64,000 nucleotides of DNA from Carposina sasakii (taxonomy: Eukaryota; Arthropoda; Insecta; Lepidoptera; Carposinidae): contig CP053155.1 in the NCBI GenBank assembly GCA_014607495.2, positions 5,084,001-5,148,000 on the forward strand. Reading direction: 5' to 3'. Under the pieces are notes generated by a model that was given only the letters and a program-made list of their open reading frames with translations, searched no databases and was not told the origin of the DNA. The position numbers were made by a program, and so were the translations under genes. Positions 41,721 to 52,900 of this stretch are shown in pieces. How positions within the stretch are numbered: the first letter of the stretch is position 1; each line of letters begins with the position of its first letter.

Positions 41721-41808
41721 CCCATTTCTAAATTACCTATCTTCACAATATACAATAGCCTATACTCCTACCTACCATCATTCATAAGTACCTATAGTGT
41801 AGCCTAAC

Positions 41809-41978
41809 TATCGATAGTTTGACTATCGATAATTGACCTCGAAAATCATCTATAATATCGATAGTATTGCTGTGTGTAAATAGTATTGCGCCTCACGGGG
41901 CAATCGATACTATCGATAGGACTTTTGATAATATTGTTTATGCCCAACTATCGATAGTCTATCGATAGACTATCGATA
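41809..41978. promoter_or_regulatory. Cluster of seven TATCGATA octamers
   Basis: TATCGATA occurs at 41809, 41824, 41856, 41911, 41949, 41960 and 41971, with a partial site just after. In Drosophila this octamer is the DRE bound by DREF and overlaps BEAF-32 insulator sites. No gene start is visible nearby, so an insulator or a repeat of unknown type are both possible. Confidence 0.45.
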
Positions 41979-42387
41979 GTGTACTATCGAGCGGCAACAC
42001 TATTCATAAGTATAAGTTAGTTAGCCATGATTCCCCCATAATCGAAATGATTACATAGTTCCACAGTTAACTACTCCTGATAATAACCATGCAGGGTATG
42101 GTTATTTGTGATGACATCAGAGCAAACGAGGTTTTTTTTAGTTAAAGTAGGTATGTTATTATTCAAATATTAAGTATTTTATGACCAACAGTGGCCACAG
42201 TGGTTTCAGACACCTGTACCCACCCACCTAATATCTGTGCTTCAGATACAGGAACATGTAGACACTGCCTACTTTTGCACACTTTCGGAGGTCCACGCCG
42301 GGTACAGCTCCGGCGCCCTCAGCAGCAGCGAGCACAGCACATCCTTAAGACTGCCCACTTTTGAACAGAACATGTAGACACGGGTGT

Positions 42388-42575
42388 GTTTCCGAAATGG
42401 GGTAGAACTGCAGGACCATAAGGGAGATCCTACCGGGGACAGATGTAAATGATCAGTGACAAGTTGCTAGCTTATCGCCTGAGAGAATGCCCGAGTTCCT
42501 TAGTCAACTCATACAACAAGCAAGGAAGGAGATGCAGCTGATGTATTCTAGTGAAGCCCTGCATCAGCACTTACC
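42388..42575 (+). repeat. Dispersed repeat family D, copy
   Basis: Shares GTTTCCGAAATGGGGTAG, TGATCAGTGACAAGTTGCTA and GATGCAGCTGATGTATTC in order with the copy at 26726. Confidence 0.65.
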
Positions 42576-42798
42576 TAGTTTGCATTAACAACCAAGCACA
42601 AGGAATATTGAAAGACTTGGAACACCTGGATTCGTTACGTGGTCCTATCATTGCCCAACTCAGCTCGCATCATGAGCTTTTCCTTTCGGCCTGTCTGTAG
42701 GTCTACAAGACTTGATTCTCTCGGGCTTCGGTTGAAGATTCAAGCAGCAATTAAAGGTAGGCCTCCAGTTTTAAGCGTTCCGTACACAGCAACCTATA

Positions 42799-42860
42799 CA
42801 GGGTGTAACAGACGGGGTATGTTAAGCGAAAAGTTATAAAATCTATGGTAAGTGGTAAGC
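42799..42860 (+). repeat. MITE family B, terminal fragment
   Basis: CAGGGTGTAACAGACGGGG followed by TATGTTAAGCGAAAAG, the left end of the palindromic family whose full copy is at 48164-48423. Only one end is present. Confidence 0.6.
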
Positions 42861-43150
42861 ATTCTACTCAAAAGACTTAAAGGTATCACAGGAATACAAT
42901 TGCATGATTATATACCAAAATTTAAGACTGGATAAGTAAACTAAAAATTTAAGGTAGGCCATTGTAATAAGTAAGTCGGTGAAAGATTATTTACTGCTCC
43001 GATCATACTAATGTAGTCAATTGACCTAAGTAGGTGCCGTTTCAATAGCAAAGATTTTATTGACCACTTTAGCCGATTCGCAAACACCTACCTACCTGTT
43101 CTGTGTTTACTAGTTTTTACCGCAATTTCATCCGTCAGTAACTACCTACT

Positions 43151-43643
43151 CAAGGGCGTCGCCAAGGGGGGGCAGGGAGGGGCAGCTGCCCCCCCCTAGA
43201 GATTCTAAAAAAGTTGCCAAATATAATACAACCAAAGTCCTAAGTCTTTGAGTTGATTTGCTTGAAGTTCAAACCTTGAACAATCATTCCCGTACGTCGA
43301 AAATCGAATTCAAACTCCTTTTTATTTTATTTTTCTAATAAATGTTATTATAACTCATTTACAAGTTTTTTATTGCATAGTCAAGAGCTCGTGCTCGTGT
43401 AGCTTTACACATTAGACTCTGTACTGTCACAGTACTATATATGTATATAGTACTAAGATACTGTTGTTATTACAATCGCTGTAGATGTAAGGCTCGTAGT
43501 AAAAGTGAAAAGTTTCATGTGCTGTCGACTTTACCTACAATTCATACCTACTTTTCTCATTCATAGAGAATGAGAAAAGTATGAATTGTAGTAGGTAAAG
43601 TCAACTTGCCCCCCCCCTGCGCCATCGGCTGGCGACGCCCTTG
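43151..43643. mobile_element. Non-autonomous hAT element with perfect 8-bp duplication
   Basis: The ends CAAGGGCGTCGCCA and TGGCGACGCCCTTG are perfect inverted repeats. TACCTACT is duplicated at 43143-43150 and 43644-43651. Near the right end an inner hairpin (43528-43600) repeats TACCTACAATTCATAC-like arms. No transposase. Confidence 0.92.
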
Positions 43644-43701
43644 TACCTACTTAAATAAAATTATAGACCTTAATCATATCTGAAATAGGCTTCTAGTTGT
43701 A

Positions 43702-44145
43702 TTGTTAGTCGTAAATCTATTTGGGAATTGGATTTTTCCTGAAATGAAAGCGTCAGCAGCTGTACCTACCTACCTATATCTATTTCGTCCTCTACCCGTC
43801 GCATGCGAAAATTGGGGTAAATATATCCGTACCAATAGACGCCACCCTCGGTATTTAGGTATCAATCTTATACCATGGAGGTCTTATACAGAGTACAGTA
43901 AGCGCTCAAAGATGGTAGATGGAGGCACACTCAGTTTTGGACAATTTATCACCTACACATTCTCTGCAATTGTCAAGGTGGTTTCACACCTTACACACGG
44001 GTTGTTAGGCACAAACAATGGTTTCGTTCGCGCCATCCTTTCCCACGATGAAAGCATAACGGTGCGCCAAGCGGGATTCACGCTCAGTGCCAGATTATAT
44101 CTGCTGGTGTTTGGTGAGAGGTTGTTAGAACCATGGATTTCATGA
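43702..44145 (+). other. Unsupported 147-codon frame
   Basis: An open frame with no recognisable domain, no splice context and no clear start. It may be chance or part of an unclassified repeat. The rest of 44146-45850 has only an RTE-like fragment near 44360-44440 and a family D piece at 45577-45670. Confidence 0.15.
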
Positions 44146-45853
44146 ATTCTGCATGAAATATTAAAAAAAAAGATTTTAAACTTAGATTAATGATTGGTCT
44201 TCGAGCGAATCATTATTCTAAGATTTTAAAGTTAGAATCAGAAGTCGAGACTAATTTAGTCTGTCAGAACATTGGTCCAGAGAGTAACTTAGTTAAGGCA
44301 TCCTCTGCGAAAGCTTTTCCGGTCTTTCAGGCAAACATCCCACGACCCACCTACTGTCGTCGTCGTTAGGCTATTGCAGTCCACTGCTGATCGTAGGCCT
44401 ACCCCAGAACATGCCACAACAAGCTACTGGGGAAGTGCTGCTGCCCGCCTCCCGGAAACCCATAATCGCTCCATATAAATACCCACGGGCAGGCATGAGG
44501 TGGTACAAATTCTACTCTGCCGGCACCACGCGGCCATACCTAGGTACTGTACGAGTAAAAAATAGTTAGCTTAGGTTATATCGTTGCTTATCCTTAAACT
44601 CAAGTAGCTGATCATCTAAGGAATTGCCATTTTAGCGTTCAATAGACTATTTATCGGATTAGTTACTTATCGACTAGGGCAAGAAAGATAGAGAATTATA
44701 AATTTTTACATAGTTTGTCCACGTCTATTATAAACCCATCAAGCCATTGTCATACACGATGCTAGCTCATAAAATATCCAAAAGAACTTTATTTATATTC
44801 ATATACTACAAATAAACAGATTTGGGTGTGGGTGAAAGTGGGGTGCCCCAATTTCTGCTGGTGACGGCCGATTTTGGCTGCGACACCGTTTACGTCATTA
44901 AGGGCTATTCTGGTTACGTCTAGCTTAAGAACTGGTCCATTTTCATGTCATGTCTTACATAATGTATTTGATCCACGATAATTAAGTATTATGTGGTCTG
45001 TTACTGTGTGTGTCTTCCTTCAGGGGCGGGCATGATCAAGTAAGTCAATGAGCTAACTACTTTACTTTTGTCGTCTCATTCGGCTCAAAGGTGTTTACGT
45101 ACCTACCTAATTATTACACTGCAGTGTAATCATTTAGTATTTTCAGTCTCGCTTGGCATATTGTTAGATTTTCGTTAGCATTTTTAGTCTACTTTAGCAT
45201 ATTGCTAGGTACTTCACGATAAAATGAACGAGAAATACACTGGGTCGGGGAAAGTTTTTTCAACTGATTTATTTGGTTTAATCGAGTAGGTTATCCATAG
45301 ATCCTAGCTCGTATTCTTTTGGTCAGAAATGAAAAAAAGTTGTGCGGATTGCTCATAAAAAATATTTTTTATATAGCTAGCTGCCCCGAGTATACTGCTA
45401 CCCGCTAAATGATTATGATTCAATACGGAGTTTACTCAATTTCTCATCGCTGGCTCCTTGGCTATATCCTAAATCTATATGTGTATTGAAATGCAATCAA
45501 AACGTACCTTAGATTACTGCTTACCTATTTTAGAATTGGTATTTGGAACTAGTATACATAACACATACGGCTGCATTTCCGAAATGGGGTAGCCAGACAG
45601 AACTGCAGGATCATGGTAATAATGATCAGTTGCTCAGAGAATGCCTGAGCCTCAATAAACTCTTACGACATGTACGGACGCCCCACTTCAGCACAGGTAA
45701 TGGAACTTTTAACTTTGATTATATTGAGACATTGACGATTAGTGATAAACCTACTGAATTTTCAGCAGTTCGTGAATATCTGAAGTTTAGTAGATTCAAG
45801 TTTTTGCGGTAGACTTAACTAAGATAACGAACGATAAATTACTTATATATACC

Positions 45854-46206
45854 TACAGGACGATTTTTGGTCGTCAACGTTCCCGAAAACTACGGAATCT
45901 CCTCGTCATCACGATCATATTTCTCCATGGAAGCATACCTGGTTTCCAAAATATTAGGGTCCAAAGTTGAGTAAATAGACTGCGTTTTTCTGCATAAATG
46001 CACATAGACGCGTGTAGCAAGATTTTTCACGAAAAATAGTTAATATCTGTCTATAAAAAAGTACAACATAAACACTAGACACTATAAATTTCGCCCGATC
46101 ACGTAATAAAAAAAAAAAAAATCCCAGCATATTTTTGGCATAAACTTACTTTATTTGATGTATAGAGTACGTACCTTTCGTTAACGGTGGCCACAAAAAA
46201 AACAGG
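45854..46206 (-). mobile_element. MITE family A, copy 3
   Basis: Starts TACAGGACGATTTTTGG and ends near CCACAAAAAAAACAGG, with the family landmarks in antisense order. Confidence 0.78.
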
Positions 46207-46361
46207 TATAAACTGTATATAGGTAAATATTGGTAGATAGATCTTAGATCTAATATTGAGTAAGTTAAGTCTTTGGGTGCCTCGAAAGTGGATCGATATT
46301 TTAAGGGTTTTTTTAATTAAATAAACCGCTGCCCACGAGTTTATCTGCATCAACTTTCACT

Positions 46362-46485
46362 TTGGGTGCGCCCACCACCGGGCCCTACACCCTCCACTGA
46401 CCCTCGGATCTGATAACTCATAACTGCGAATAGTGAATGTTTGAACTTCCAAATTGTAACGCCCAATACAATTTCATTTATGCAT
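46362..46485. repeat. Partial copy of the foldback at 49485
   Basis: Contains one arm (CACCACCGGGCCCTACACCC, then TCCACTGACCCTCGGATC). GAATGTTTGAACTTCC and ACAATTTCATTTA follow directly, the same flank seen to the right of the 49485-49870 foldback. TGCATCAACTTT lies on both sides. Confidence 0.6.
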
Positions 46486-46983
46486 CAACTTTTTTACTTT
46501 CAGCTCCTGTGGGAGTTTTGCAGAATCCTTTATTAGTGCTAACAACATAGTACCTACATGCCAACCAAATTACAGTGTCTTATCTTTCGCCTAAGTTTTA
46601 AGGTTTTCCACATCAGTGAGTATCAATGACAGGTATATAAAGTAAGATTCTTTGAGCGAGTACATACCTATACCCACTAGAGACGTCGTCGGTCGTGGTG
46701 AGATACCTACTTAGATAGCTACTTATATTTTTGTCCAAAACCTAACAGGCTGGGTACAATAGTTACTGGATTAAGAAAAATATTGTAAAATGACTGAATG
46801 CCTTAGATGAAAACAAAATGAATGCATTTTATTTGCGACTGAGAGAGTCATCCATCATTTCGTGAGTTCGTTAAATGTCGTGTTGACGTCTAACAGCTAT
46901 TGGTAGGAATGTTACGACAACGTACATCATTGCGAAAAGGCGTCACAGTCATAAGTAATTTCAATAGAATGAAAAGAAGATCT

Positions 46984-47073
46984 GAGGGGTAAGCACGAAC
47001 CTCTCGATAGTCTGTAACGCTAGCGTTAAACTGTCAATTCCCACAGATTTTGCGTTCGTGCTTACCCCACAGA
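46984..47073. repeat. Short inverted-repeat element
   Basis: GGGGTAAGCACGAAC on the left and GTTCGTGCTTACCCC on the right, 90 bp overall. The remainder of 47074-47725 has no supported feature. Confidence 0.6.
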
Positions 47074-47725
47074 AAATAAAAAGAGTATAATAATAATATA
47101 GACCTCAAGAATACACTCTCAACGATTATCCAGGAAAATGTGAAAGATTAATAACGGTTTTTTTGCTTCTATGATAACCTTTAATGTTTAAAATGATATT
47201 AGAAAATAAATTTGAGTCAGTAGGTAGTTTTGGCTCGTACTTGCATATCTCAGTTATTTATTAGCGTGAACGTTTACTATAAAACGTGTGGATGCGGATG
47301 ACCGTGTTATTACAAAAGAATTTAAACATTGTTTAAGCTAAACATTGCATTAATTTGACAGATATTCCATACATTTTGATAAGATAATCATTTTAAATGT
47401 TATAATTACATATAACTGTATATATTTGTAGGTACATAAGGTTGATACAGGAGACATCTAAGTTATTTTAGAAACAAAAGTTTGCCCATTTCGGACGTAC
47501 AATGAACCATATTCATTGCATAGGTTCTCAAACAAATTTCGTCTAGCACACACTTTGAATTTCATTTATTTTGTAGTGCCGCCATTTTTCTTCCCTTTAA
47601 AACCTGAATAATACCTATAGTCTCGCTTATTTAGCTAATATTAAAAGTTAATTTCACAAACTCTCGGTACTCTCTTGGATTTATACTATAGAGAAGGTAT
47701 ACTTTTATACCTTCTCGATAATTTA

Positions 47726-48055
47726 TCTATACATATAATAAAAATGTAACGGGTCGCAGTCTGTACATGGAAGATATATGAGAAAAAATATTATAGGAGA
47801 CCTTTATCAACGCAATAGTACCCAAAACAATGATTTTTGAAATTTTTGTCCCTTTGTCTGTTTGTCTGTGCGTTTGTGCACGCTAATCTCAGAAACGGCT
47901 GAACCGATTTCGATGCAGTTTTCACGAATATATTGTGACAGGTCCCACTTAACATATAGGCTACTTTTTATCCCGGGAAAATGTTTTTATCCCGGATAAT
48001 TTCGACATTTTGTTTTTCTGTAGTTTACGCGGAAGGAGTCGCGGGCGTCCACTAG
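47726..48055 (+). mobile_element. Full-length non-autonomous Helitron
   Basis: Begins TCTATACATATAATAAAAAT, preceded by A, and ends GGGCGTCCACTAG, followed by T. That is the Helitron pattern of TC...CTAG inserted between A and T, with no target duplication or inverted repeats. Internal blocks include CTGAACCGATTTCGATG and ATATTGTGACAGGTCCC. No Rep/helicase gene. Confidence 0.85.
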
Positions 48056-48163
48056 TACTCAATAATTATAGAACACAAAGAGTATAAGTTCCGTTTAAGT
48101 CTTTTTTTCCCTCATTCGCTTCACATCCGTCGAGCGAGAAAATCCAGACTATTGGTACCTATA

Positions 48164-48423
48164 CAGGGTGTAACAAAAAGGGTATGTTAAGCGAAAAGCT
48201 ACGTAAAAAGCCCACTGTCGAGAACCTATCCATAAAATTTGAGAGTCGAAATCACATGTTTTTTTTTCAAGATTGTGTAAAAATTCCCGAGACATTTAAA
48301 AATTATCCATACTATCGGGAAAAATAAACATGTGATTTCGAGTCTCAAATTTTGTGGATAGGTCCTCTACAGTGGGCTATGTACGTAGCTTTTCGCTTAA
48401 CATACCCTTTTTGTTACACCCTG
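48164..48423. mobile_element. MITE family B: full palindromic copy
   Basis: 260 bp, flanked by TA. The two halves are near-perfect complements starting CAGGGTGTAACAAAAAGGG and running through TTAAGCGAAAAGCTACGTA. The TA target suggests a Tc1/mariner-type origin. Partial copies lie at 42799, 48682, 55815 and near 63670. Confidence 0.85.
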
Positions 48424-48681
48424 TATAATTAAAAGAGGTAGCTTTATTAGGTAGGTACAAAACGATAGTTACCTAATTATGATAATGAAATAAATACTTA
48501 TAGTTTTATTTGGGCAACTTTGGAAACAGGTATCAAACCGATTTTTTTAATTCTCATAGACTGGTAATCATTCTTATACGTAAATCCCGATATTATGTAA
48601 TCCATTCGTGGATTCGACCATTAGATTAGAGTGGAATAGAGTGTTATTAGTCCAAGTCATAGAGAAAAGAGTCCGAGTATA

Positions 48682-48875
48682 CAGGGTGTAACAGAAAGGG
48701 TATGTTAAGCAAAAAGCTATGTAAATAGCCCACTATAGAGAACCTATTTCCAAAATTTCAGACTCAAATTCACATTTATATTTTTCCAGATAGTATGAAG
48801 AATTCCGAAACAACTCAGGAATGTCCATACAATCTTGAAAAATAATAATATAAAATAGGCCACATGACAAAAGAG
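48682..48875 (+). repeat. MITE family B, 5' half
   Basis: CAGGGTGTAACAGAAAGGG, then the family body to about 48870, where similarity fades. The second half is missing. Confidence 0.6.
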
Positions 48876-49484
48876 AAAAAGGACTAGGCTTCGAAACTTT
48901 ACGTCTGACAATATGATGATTATGATGATAATGATGACCTCCGACCAATTTCGGTCATGGCGACCACTTGAGGGGTCTAAGTGCAAATCCGCCACTGTCC
49001 ACCGTTTGTGTTTTTTCACTAGAGATCAAAAACTTGTTTATGACAATCCAACCTTAGTAAATCAAATATTTTGTTATGATTTCGTTTGAAATGTATGGTT
49101 TCCTAACTAATTTAAAAAATTGTGTTATTTTAGTAGCTAGAAATGTTACAATTAATTGAAAGAAAATGGACAGAGACGATTATGCACTTTATCTATGGAT
49201 AGAGGCGGTTTTGATTTTTTCGATTTGGATAGAGGTGGTTTTGCACGGAACTGTCAGGACAGTTGTATTATACAAAACTGCACCAAGAAAAATTTCAATC
49301 AATGTTAACTACCTACGCATCGTCGAGTATAAAACAGTTTATATTGAAGGGTTTTTTTTATATGTTCACCAGTTAGGTTTTTAGGATTATCGTTTTATTT
49401 ATAGATGAAATAATAAAAATAATTATTTAATTAATTACAAAATCTTTAATATTATAAAAATTATAATTAAGTTTATATATTCAC

Positions 49485-49870
49485 TATGGGTGTGCCCACC
49501 ACCGGGCCCTACACCCTCCACTGACCCTCGGATCTGATAACTCATAACTACGAAAACAAGCACTTGCACTATCTACAATCGCCACGAGAAACCAGTCCCG
49601 AGCACCTAGCATGCAAAATAATACATCGCACTATTTCCGAAATCACAAACTAGATTAATAATCTACATATGTTTCACCAACAACCGTGGCATCCTCAGGA
49701 TTATAGAAATTAGTAAATCACAAATTATTATGAAACTCTAAAACCCAACACATTACCTACACAGAATTAATTAACTGTAGTTAGTGTAAGTGCTTGTTTT
49801 CGCAGTTATGAGTTATCAGATCCAAGGGTCAGTGGAGGGTGTAGGGCCCAGTGGTGGGCTCACCCATTGT
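49485..49870. repeat. Foldback element downstream of the DUF7869 gene
   Basis: Arms of about 85 bp: left 49489-49573, right 49787-49868. They begin with GGGTGTGCCCACCACCGGG, with a complement ending in GTGGTGGGCTCACCC, and are separated by about 210 bp of unique sequence. The right arm is followed after 45 bp by the end of the DUF7869 reading frame. Confidence 0.75.
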
Positions 49871-49913
49871 GAATGTTTGAACTTCCGAATTGTAACGCCT
49901 AATACAATTTCAT

Positions 49914-52900
49914 TTAAATTGATATGCCCAGCTCCTCCAAATATTCACACGGTTCGTTTTCGGGAACTGTGTGACCGTCGTAATTTTTTTCAATGACATT
50001 TTTATAATATGACAGTAAGTCATCCCCATGGTCTTTACACCAATCCTCTCCAAAATGCTTGGTCAGTAATTTTTCCACGTCTTCGAGTTTGAGCTTACTG
50101 ATTTCAACCCTGTTTGGCGGTATGTCTGCGATACCAAAATCGTTCATAGAGGTGACACGAGGTTTGATAATACTTTTTGCTACACCTGTATCAACTTTAT
50201 AATTGACTTCACCCCTAATCACAAAGCGCTCAGGGTTATTTTTTACTCTCTTGAGATAGTATCTTTTGCAATCGGAAAATTTGAAATGATATTGACTTGG
50301 TAATTTCGTAGTGTTTTTGGCATAAGTTTTCCAGTCCTTAACTGGACAATCGTAACCTAGTTTTATGACCTTTCCATATTCTGTATAAATGTCTAAATAT
50401 TCTGATGGTTGCACCATCACCTCTTTATTCTTAATTACTTTTTCAATGTGCCCAAACACCCTGTCAGCGGGCATAAATGAGTGTCCAGGAACTGGGAAAA
50501 TTAATTCTACTGTTTTAACTGTTGGAGGAGCACACATCGTTAACCAATGAGCACACATCGAAATAAGAATGGAATTTTTATTTTGAGAACCACAGCCATC
50601 AGCCATTAATCTAACTTGTTTTATGTTGGTTAAATCGACCTGGGTTGTGAGTTGATTAAAAACTGCTGAAGCTATCTCGTTTGCTGATTTAGCATGAGTG
50701 TCCTCTGTCCAAGTGTAACAAAATACATTATCTTTGGAAATTTCGTTAGTACTAGAACCAACTACGATAGTAAAATTATATATATAAAGTTGTCTACTAT
50801 AATAGGCTATCTGATCTGGGACCTTAGGGAGAACTTGGTTTTTCTGACAGTCGAATGACAGTGTCAGAATATATTCTTTTTGCTCACGTAAATACTCATA
50901 AAAACATTTAGATTTTAATTTGTGAATACGAAGTTCTGCCATAATGATCACTGTTAAAGTCTGGTTATTCTGTTTCTTTGCCATTTTTATTTTCTCTGTC
51001 AACTCAGTACACTTGCTACATACATCGACACGCGGAGTTTTAAATCCAATATTGTAATTTTTGTTAAAGATATTACGAAAAAAGCATTCTTTAACTTTCA
51101 GTGAAGTTTCATTTTGCTGTTCCTGATACAATCGCCACATTTTTTTTATGTTAAGGTCAGATGTCACATATTTTCTTTCAGAAGTAGCGGAGCGGCAGTA
51201 ATGAGACTCAATGCATTGAAAGGTTTCTATAAACTTCATTACATTCTTCTTTTTATCCAAGTTTTTCATTGATGCTCTGTCCCCACCACGCCTATCCTCT
51301 GGTAGTTGTCCAGTCGTCAAAAATGTTTTTGAAATTCGTCTTAGCCTGTGTACACCAATGTTTAAAATCATCAAAAATATTGCTTGACAAACCCGCAGCA
51401 ATTTATAAGGCTTAGTAAATGTTTTAACGTACATTGCGGTAAATGTTGCGGACTTTTCTCGCTGGCCAACTTTACGCCTGCGTCGAGCTGGAACCTTAGT
51501 TTTTAAATATCTCAAAATAAAGTTATCTTGGTGCCTCTTTTCTTTTTTAGCATAAAAAGCTGCATGAAATTTTCGGACATCTTGTATGGTTAGCTCATTA
51601 CATTTTAGGTTTTTCTTTTTATGATTACATTTTCCCAGTTGTCCAAGATCTGGTAGTTTTTTAGATGCATACCTAAAATAAACACATATTTGCGAATTAA
51701 TATTAACTAAATCAAATCAAATGTATATACATATAATAAAAATGTAACGGGTCGCAGTCTGTACATGGAAGATATATGAGAAAAAATAATATAGGAGACC
51801 TTTATCAACGCAATAGTACCCTTAAACAATGATTTTTGAAATTTTTGTGTTTGTCAGAAATTTGGTCAGAAGTGGCACCATGTGGTTCTATCAGGCCTTG
51901 GTACTCTGCCTACCCCATGAGGGATAAAGGCGTGATTATATGTATGTATGTCTATGTGGAAAATAATCAACAATAAAACAGGAAAAACAAACAAAAAACG
52001 TCAAAAAAATATGAAATTAAAAATAAATAATGAAACCATAGAATGTCCTTCAGCTATTTCAAATATGTTTAATGAGTTCTTTTCTTCGATTGGAGAAGAC
52101 AAAAATAAAAGCAATAGTAGGCAGATACAAGGACACCCTGTCATTAACTCTCCTACTTACTCTATGTACCTTAGACCAGTTGACAAAAAGGAAATCCTTA
52201 AAATAATAAAGTCATTAAAAAACAAACACAGCTTCGGTATAGATGACATACCAGCTATACTAATTAAAAAATGCGCCGAAGAATTATCCATTCCATTAAC
52301 ACTCCTAATTAACCAAAGCTTTGAAGAAGGAATATTCCCTGATCATTTGAAAGTAGCATTAATAAAACCAGTACATAAAAAAGATTGCAAAAGTGACCCC
52401 AACAATTACAGACCTATAGCATTACTACCAACATTCTCCAAGATTTTCGAAAAAGCAATGTGCAACCGACTTTACGGCTTCTTAGAAAAAAATAGTATTC
52501 TAGACGATAGTCAAAATGGTTTCCGCAAGGCAAGATCAACCACGCTATCAGTTTATAAATACATACAAATGGCTCTTCAACATATAAATGACCAAAAATG
52601 TGCTCTAGGAATACTTATAGATATGACCAAAGCCTATGACAAAGTGCCTTATAATATCTTACTTAATAAATTGTATGGCTCTGGTATTCGTGGACAAGCA
52701 CATCGTTGGTTTACATCATACTTGCAAAATAGAAAACAAATAGTACAAATTGAGAACTATAACTCTGAAAATAAGGAGTTAAAAGTAATAAGATCAAAAG
52801 AGAAAGAACTTACAAATTCAATACCACAAGGAAGTGTATTAGGTTGTGTCTTGTTTCTAATATATATAAATGATCTTCCAAAAATTTTAGACAGGGAGTT

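Noticed and set aside
43702..44145. 147-residue protein gene
   Set aside because: No domain, splice context or promoter; retained only as a low-confidence note.
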